Positions 60,380-64,000 of a stretch of 64,000 nucleotides of DNA are shown here, piece after piece (the stretch's first letter is position 1; every line of letters starts with the position of its first letter). This DNA comes from SZUA-35 sp964351995 (GTDB lineage Bacteria > Actinomycetota > Acidimicrobiia > Acidimicrobiales > SZUA-35): NCBI GenBank assembly GCA_964351995.1, contig CAYGQE010000006.1, positions 1 through 64,000 on the forward strand, read 5' to 3'. Position numbers and translations under genes: made by a program. The notes under the pieces are model-generated. The model searched no databases and was not told the origin of the DNA. It saw nothing but the letters and a program-made list of their open reading frames with translations.

Positions 60380-61810
60380 CTACCTGGGCTGGAGGTGTGC
60401 CCGACGGTTCTTGCGGTTGTCGGCCTTGGGGGACTGATCGCCGCGTGAGCTGGAGGTCGAGCTGGAGCCACGGCTCGAGGAGCTGCTTCCCGCAGATGCG
60501 CCACGCTTGCGACCGTTACCGCCACCACCGTTGCCTCCGCCACCGCTGCGACTACCGGCCTGAGCTGGCTTCTTGCGGCGAGCAGGACGTGAACCCTTGG
60601 GACGGCTGTCGCCGCTACCGTTGCGTTCGCTGCCGCCAGCAGGCTGGGGCTTGGGCTTCGGACGTGGCTTGTCCGACGGGCCGGGGGACAGCGCCCGCAT
60701 GGCCTCGATGTCGGGCTCGATGAACGGCTCGTTGAGCTTGATCTGACGCTGGAACTTGGTGAGGTCCTTGACCTGATCACGCTGCACCATCGAGACCACG
60801 ACGCCGCCCTCGCCGGCGCGAGCTGTACGGCCCGAGCGGTGAACGTAGTCCTTGTGATCTGCTGGTGGGTCGTAGTGCACGACCAGAGCCACCCCATCGA
60901 CGTGGATGCCGCGAGCGGCGACGTCGGTGGCGACCAGCGCCTCGACCTCGTTCTTCGCGAACGCCGCGAGCGCCCGGGTGCGCTGACCCTGGCTGCGACC
61001 GCCGTGGATGGCGCCGGCACTGATGCCGTACTTCCCGAGCTGCTTCGCCAAGCGGTCGGCGCCGTGACGGGTGCGGCAGAAGATGATGGCCGGCCACACG
61101 GCTTCGACAGCCTTGGCGGTCAGCTCGATGCGCTCCGGGCCTTCGGCTCGCCAGAAGATGTGGCTGGCTGACGTGATGTCTGGCGTGGTCTCGCCGACTT
61201 CGTGACGCACAGGGTTGGTCTGGTAGTCACGGCTGAGCTTGGCGATGTCGCCGTCGAGCGTTGCGGAGAACAGCACCGTCTGGCGTTTGCCATTCGTCTG
61301 ATCGAGGATGCGCTTCACGGCCGGCATGAAGCCCATGTCGGCCATGCGGTCGGCTTCGTCCAGAACGACCTGCTCGACATGGCCGAGCGAGACCGAGCCA
61401 CGGTCGATGAGGTCTTCGAGGCGCCCGGGGCAGGCGACGAGGATGTCGACGCCCTTATTGAGAGCGTTCAGCTGCGGGCCGTAGCCAACGCCGCCGTAGA
61501 CAGCGGCGACGCGAACGTCGCCAGCGAACGAGCGGAGCTCGGTGGTGATCTGGTCGGCCAGCTCACGAGTGGGGGAGAGGATGAGGGCCTTGGGATGACG
61601 CTTGCCGGCCCGCTCGACGGTGGCGACGAGCGGGATGCCGAAGGCGAGGGTCTTGCCGGAACCGGTGGGGGCTCGGCCACAGACGTCTCGGCCGGCGAGG
61701 GCATCAGCAACGGTGGCAGCCTGGATCTCGAAGGCATCGACGATGCCGCGGCGTTCGAGGGCGGCGCAGATGTTCGCGGGCACGCCCAGTTCGGCGAAGG
61801 TGGAAGACAT
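60380..61810 (-). CDS. DEAD-box RNA helicase with low-complexity tail
   Basis: A 476-residue RNA helicase. Q-motif region FEIQAATVADALAGRD, motif I APTGSGKT, Ia PTRELADQ, II LDEADRMADMG, III FSATL, IV IIFCRT, V ATDVAARGIHV, VI HRSGRTARAG: all present. The last 85 residues are Gly/Ser/Arg/Lys-rich (SGGGGNGGGGNGRKRG), as in RNA-binding tails of RhlE/CsdA-like helicases. ATG 61810 starts MSSTFAELGVP, the usual N-terminus. It unwinds short RNA duplexes in ribosome assembly or RNA decay, often in the cold. Confidence 0.93.
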   Translation of the reverse strand: MSSTFAELGVPANICAALERRGIVDAFEIQAATVADALAGRDVCGRAPTGSGKTLAFGIPLVATVERAGKRHPKALILSPTRELADQITTELRSFAGDVRVAAVYGGVGYGPQLNALNKGVDILVACPGRLEDLIDRGSVSLGHVEQVVLDEADRMADMGFMPAVKRILDQTNGKRQTVLFSATLDGDIAKLSRDYQTNPVRHEVGETTPDITSASHIFWRAEGPERIELTAKAVEAVWPAIIFCRTRHGADRLAKQLGKYGISAGAIHGGRSQGQRTRALAAFAKNEVEALVATDVAARGIHVDGVALVVHYDPPADHKDYVHRSGRTARAGEGGVVVSMVQRDQVKDLTKFQRQIKLNEPFIEPDIEAMRALSPGPSDKPRPKPKPQPAGGSERNGSGDSRPKGSRPARRKKPAQAGSRSGGGGNGGGGNGRKRGASAGSSSSSRGSSSTSSSRGDQSPKADNRKNRRAHLQPR

Positions 61811-62079
61811 GGTGACTCTTTCGTGGGTTGTCGCTCGCTCATATGAACAACGAGTGAGCGTGAGGTGGTTCGAACTGACCGAGGAACCGACCGACGAACC
61901 CAACAACAGGGAGTCCCTGTCGAAGCGGAGACGACAATAGCACGGTCTGGTGGCCAATCTGGCGACGTGTGTCGGGAGCCACACGCTTCAGCGTGGCCTC
62001 AGGTTGGACTTGGCAAGCTCGTCACCTGCGAACACCTACGGTGTCGTGGCTCGGGGTCGCATCGGAAGGCAGTTGTCGC

Positions 62080-62739
62080 GTGAGAGTCTTGGTGGTCGAA
62101 GACGAACAGATGTTGGCCGCTTCGCTTCGCGCCGGCCTCGAAGCCGAGGGATTCGCTGTCGATACTGCTGGCGACGGCGAAACTGGTCTGTGGTCGGCTC
62201 GCGAAAACACCTACGACGCCATCGTCCTCGATCTCATGCTCCCGAAGCTGAACGGGTTCAAGGTCTGCCAGTCACTTCGGGACGAGGGCAACTGGACACC
62301 GATCCTGATGCTCACTGCGAAGGCTGGCGAGTGGGACGAGGTCGAAGGGCTCGACACCGGGGCCGACGACTACCTGACCAAGCCGTTCAGCTTCTCGATC
62401 CTGTTGGCCCGGCTGCGAGCGCTCACCCGACGCGGTCCGGTCGAACGTCCCACGGTGATCACGGTTGGTGACCTTGCGCTCGATCCAGCGGCACAGACCG
62501 TCGAGCACCACAGCGTGCGTGTTGATCTGACTGCGAAGGAGTTTGCTGTCTTGTCGTTCTTGATGCGTCATGCCGGGGTGGTCGTGTCGAAGACGCAGAT
62601 CGTCGAGAACGTCTGGGACATCGAGTTCGACGGGGATCTCAACATCGTCGAGGTCTATGTCCGGTCGATCCGAAAGAAGGTCGGTGCCGAGTTGATCGAG
62701 ACCATCCGAGGCGCTGGTTATCGCCTGGTTGCGTCGTGA
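62080..62739 (+). CDS. OmpR/PhoB-type response regulator
   Basis: A 219-residue regulator. Receiver with VEDEQ, phospho-Asp51 in IVLDLMLPKLNG and Lys101 in YLTKPFS; C-terminal winged helix with VDLTAKEFAVLSFLMRHAG and VYVRSIRKKVG, ending IRGAGYRLVAS. GTG 62080 has GGAAGG ten bases upstream. Its stop overlaps the kinase start (GTGA), forming a two-component pair. The gap before it (61811-62079) shows nothing beyond its ribosome-binding site. Confidence 0.94.
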   Translation: MRVLVVEDEQMLAASLRAGLEAEGFAVDTAGDGETGLWSARENTYDAIVLDLMLPKLNGFKVCQSLRDEGNWTPILMLTAKAGEWDEVEGLDTGADDYLTKPFSFSILLARLRALTRRGPVERPTVITVGDLALDPAAQTVEHHSVRVDLTAKEFAVLSFLMRHAGVVVSKTQIVENVWDIEFDGDLNIVEVYVRSIRKKVGAELIETIRGAGYRLVAS

Positions 62740-64000
62740 GGTTCGATGCTTTGGATCCCCGCCGCTCGGTTCGCACGAGGCTGACGATGGCCGGTTCGGC
62801 CACGTTGTTCGTCGGACTCGTGATCGGAGCGTTCGCCTTCGCACAGCTCTTCGAACTCCAGCTGATCGAGAACCTCGACACCAGCCTCCGAACGCAGGCC
62901 AACGATCGAGCGCGCGCCGTCGATGCTGGGCTCGATCCTGAAACGCAGCTCACGACCGACGAGCGGGAAACAGCGGTCGTGGTGTTCAGCGCAAACGGTG
63001 AGGTGCTCGCCAATCGGGGATTCGTCGATCCATCGGGGTTGGTTGGCCTCTCTCCGGGCGAATCGATGTCGCGCCCGCTCGAGGTGCTCGAAGAGGGTAG
63101 CGATGGCCAGATCGAGATCGAGCGGGAAGACCTTCGCCTGTACGTTGCTCAGCCAGGGCAGAGCCGAGTCATCGTTGCAAGCAAGCTCGAGCGCGTTGGA
63201 GACACCGTCGATCAAGCCCGTGCGCTTCTTGTTGTGGGACTGCCCCTGATTGCGTTGACCGGTACCGCGCTGCTGTGGTTCGTTGTCGGCCGAGCGCTCG
63301 GTCCCGTCGACCGCATGCGTCGCGACGCCGAGGCAATCGCTGAGCTTTCACGAGCTGGTGCGGGCCGTGACCAGCGAGTGCACGATCCCGAGACGAAGGA
63401 TGAGTTGGGTCGTTTGGCATCGACACTGAACCACATGCTCGCTCAGTTGGATGCGAACGCCGCGGTGTTGCGACGCTTTGTTTCGGACTCGTCCCATGAA
63501 ATCCGTAGCCCGATCACGAACATCAGAGCTCGCATCGAGACGGCAAGGCCCGAGGAGTGGTCTGAGGCCAGGGCGGATGTCATCGGCGAGGTCGAGCGGA
63601 TCGAGCGCATCATCGACGACCTCACCTATTTGGCTCGCAGCGACGAAGGCCGGGTTGAGCGAGCGAGTGAACGTATTGAACTCGATGAGCTGTTGTTCGC
63701 AGAAATGTCGAGGCTGCAACGGAGTGGGTCAGTAGCGGTCGACGGTTCCGAGATCGAGCCGATCGTCATCAGCGGTGATCGGGGTCAGATCGAGCGGGCC
63801 ATTCGCAACCTGGTCGACAACGCTGAGCGTCACGCATCGGCCAAGATCCGGCTCGCCGTGACGATGCTCGATGGCTCGGCAGTGATCGAGATCGACGACG
63901 ACGGACCTGGCATCCCCGTTGACGAACGCATCCGAGTCTTCGAGCGCTTTGTGAGGCTCGACGAATCTCGCCAGCGAGCCAGCGGCGGCACGGGTTTGGG
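62736..64000 (+). CDS. Sensor histidine kinase (3' end outside the window)
   Basis: Starts at GTG 62736 and is open to the window edge (421 codons seen). First membrane helix about 17-38 (AGSATLFVGLVIGAFAF), an outside domain of about 125 residues, a second helix about 165-187, then HAMP, a HisKA domain with His254 in SSHEIRSPITNIRA, and HATPase_c with NLVDNAERHA and IDDDGPGIP, cut in the G2 box (ASGGTGLG). HEIRSPI instead of the common HELRTPL is a mild variation. Partner of the preceding OmpR-type regulator; the signal is unknown. Confidence 0.93.
   Translation, partial: MRFDALDPRRSVRTRLTMAGSATLFVGLVIGAFAFAQLFELQLIENLDTSLRTQANDRARAVDAGLDPETQLTTDERETAVVVFSANGEVLANRGFVDPSGLVGLSPGESMSRPLEVLEEGSDGQIEIEREDLRLYVAQPGQSRVIVASKLERVGDTVDQARALLVVGLPLIALTGTALLWFVVGRALGPVDRMRRDAEAIAELSRAGAGRDQRVHDPETKDELGRLASTLNHMLAQLDANAAVLRRFVSDSSHEIRSPITNIRARIETARPEEWSEARADVIGEVERIERIIDDLTYLARSDEGRVERASERIELDELLFAEMSRLQRSGSVAVDGSEIEPIVISGDRGQIERAIRNLVDNAERHASAKIRLAVTMLDGSAVIEIDDDGPGIPVDERIRVFERFVRLDESRQRASGGTGL

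Overview
This is a high-GC chromosomal segment with dense, often overlapping genes (GTGA/ATGA start-stop junctions, many GTG starts). It most likely comes from an actinobacterium. The mix of class E-type sortase, septum-formation lipoprotein, MoxR/DUF58/transglutaminase cluster, DUF5317 protein, SARP regulator and a complete System I cytochrome c maturation operon points to class Acidimicrobiia. That placement is an inference from gene content; there is no rRNA in the window. I see no tRNA, rRNA, CRISPR array, phage genes or transposase.

Region 1 (1-18.9 kb) looks accessory. It holds small regulatory modules: SRPBCC/YCII/ECF sigma; a lipoprotein beta-propeller; a SARP-NTPase regulator; a broken phosphotransferase; a lipoprotein serine hydrolase; an operon of ECF sigma (interrupted by one in-frame TGA), membrane protein and lipoprotein; a zinc-ribbon protein; an AAA/DUF4143 ATPase; a HIT protein; a divergent GntR/acetyltransferase pair; and a membrane protein/TetR pair with a perfect 19-bp palindrome in front. 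About seven copies of a related intergenic repeat sit between these modules and were not seen further right.

Region 2 (18.9-39 kb) is more core-like: alpha/beta hydrolase with hydantoinase-type protein, threonine aldolase, a 10-kb surface cluster (PKD-type protein, MoxR ATPase, DUF58, TgpA-like transglutaminase lacking the catalytic Cys), an Hsp70-like protein with a C-terminal membrane anchor, an FG-GAP lipoprotein, TetR and DUF5317 proteins, and a sortase/septum-formation pair.

Region 3 (40.3-47.1 kb) is one operon, ccmA-B-C-D-E-F-G-H plus a CcmI-like TPR protein, for haem export and cytochrome c assembly. It is followed by an ABC-2 exporter (47.3-49.8 kb) and the arsenate-detoxifying pair ArsJ-type GAPDH and ArsJ (49.9-52.1 kb).

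Region 4 (52.1-61.8 kb, minus strand) is a tight head-to-tail run. Its most striking member is a membrane-anchored protein with the fold signatures of cholesterol-dependent cytolysins (58493-60244). That gene is followed at once by a lone receiver domain, a histidine kinase and a LuxR-type regulator, and then by an LLM flavin oxidoreductase, an SDR, a PEP-utilising swivel protein and a SixA-like phosphatase. A DEAD-box helicase precedes it. The window closes with an OmpR-type regulator and a histidine kinase cut off by the right edge.
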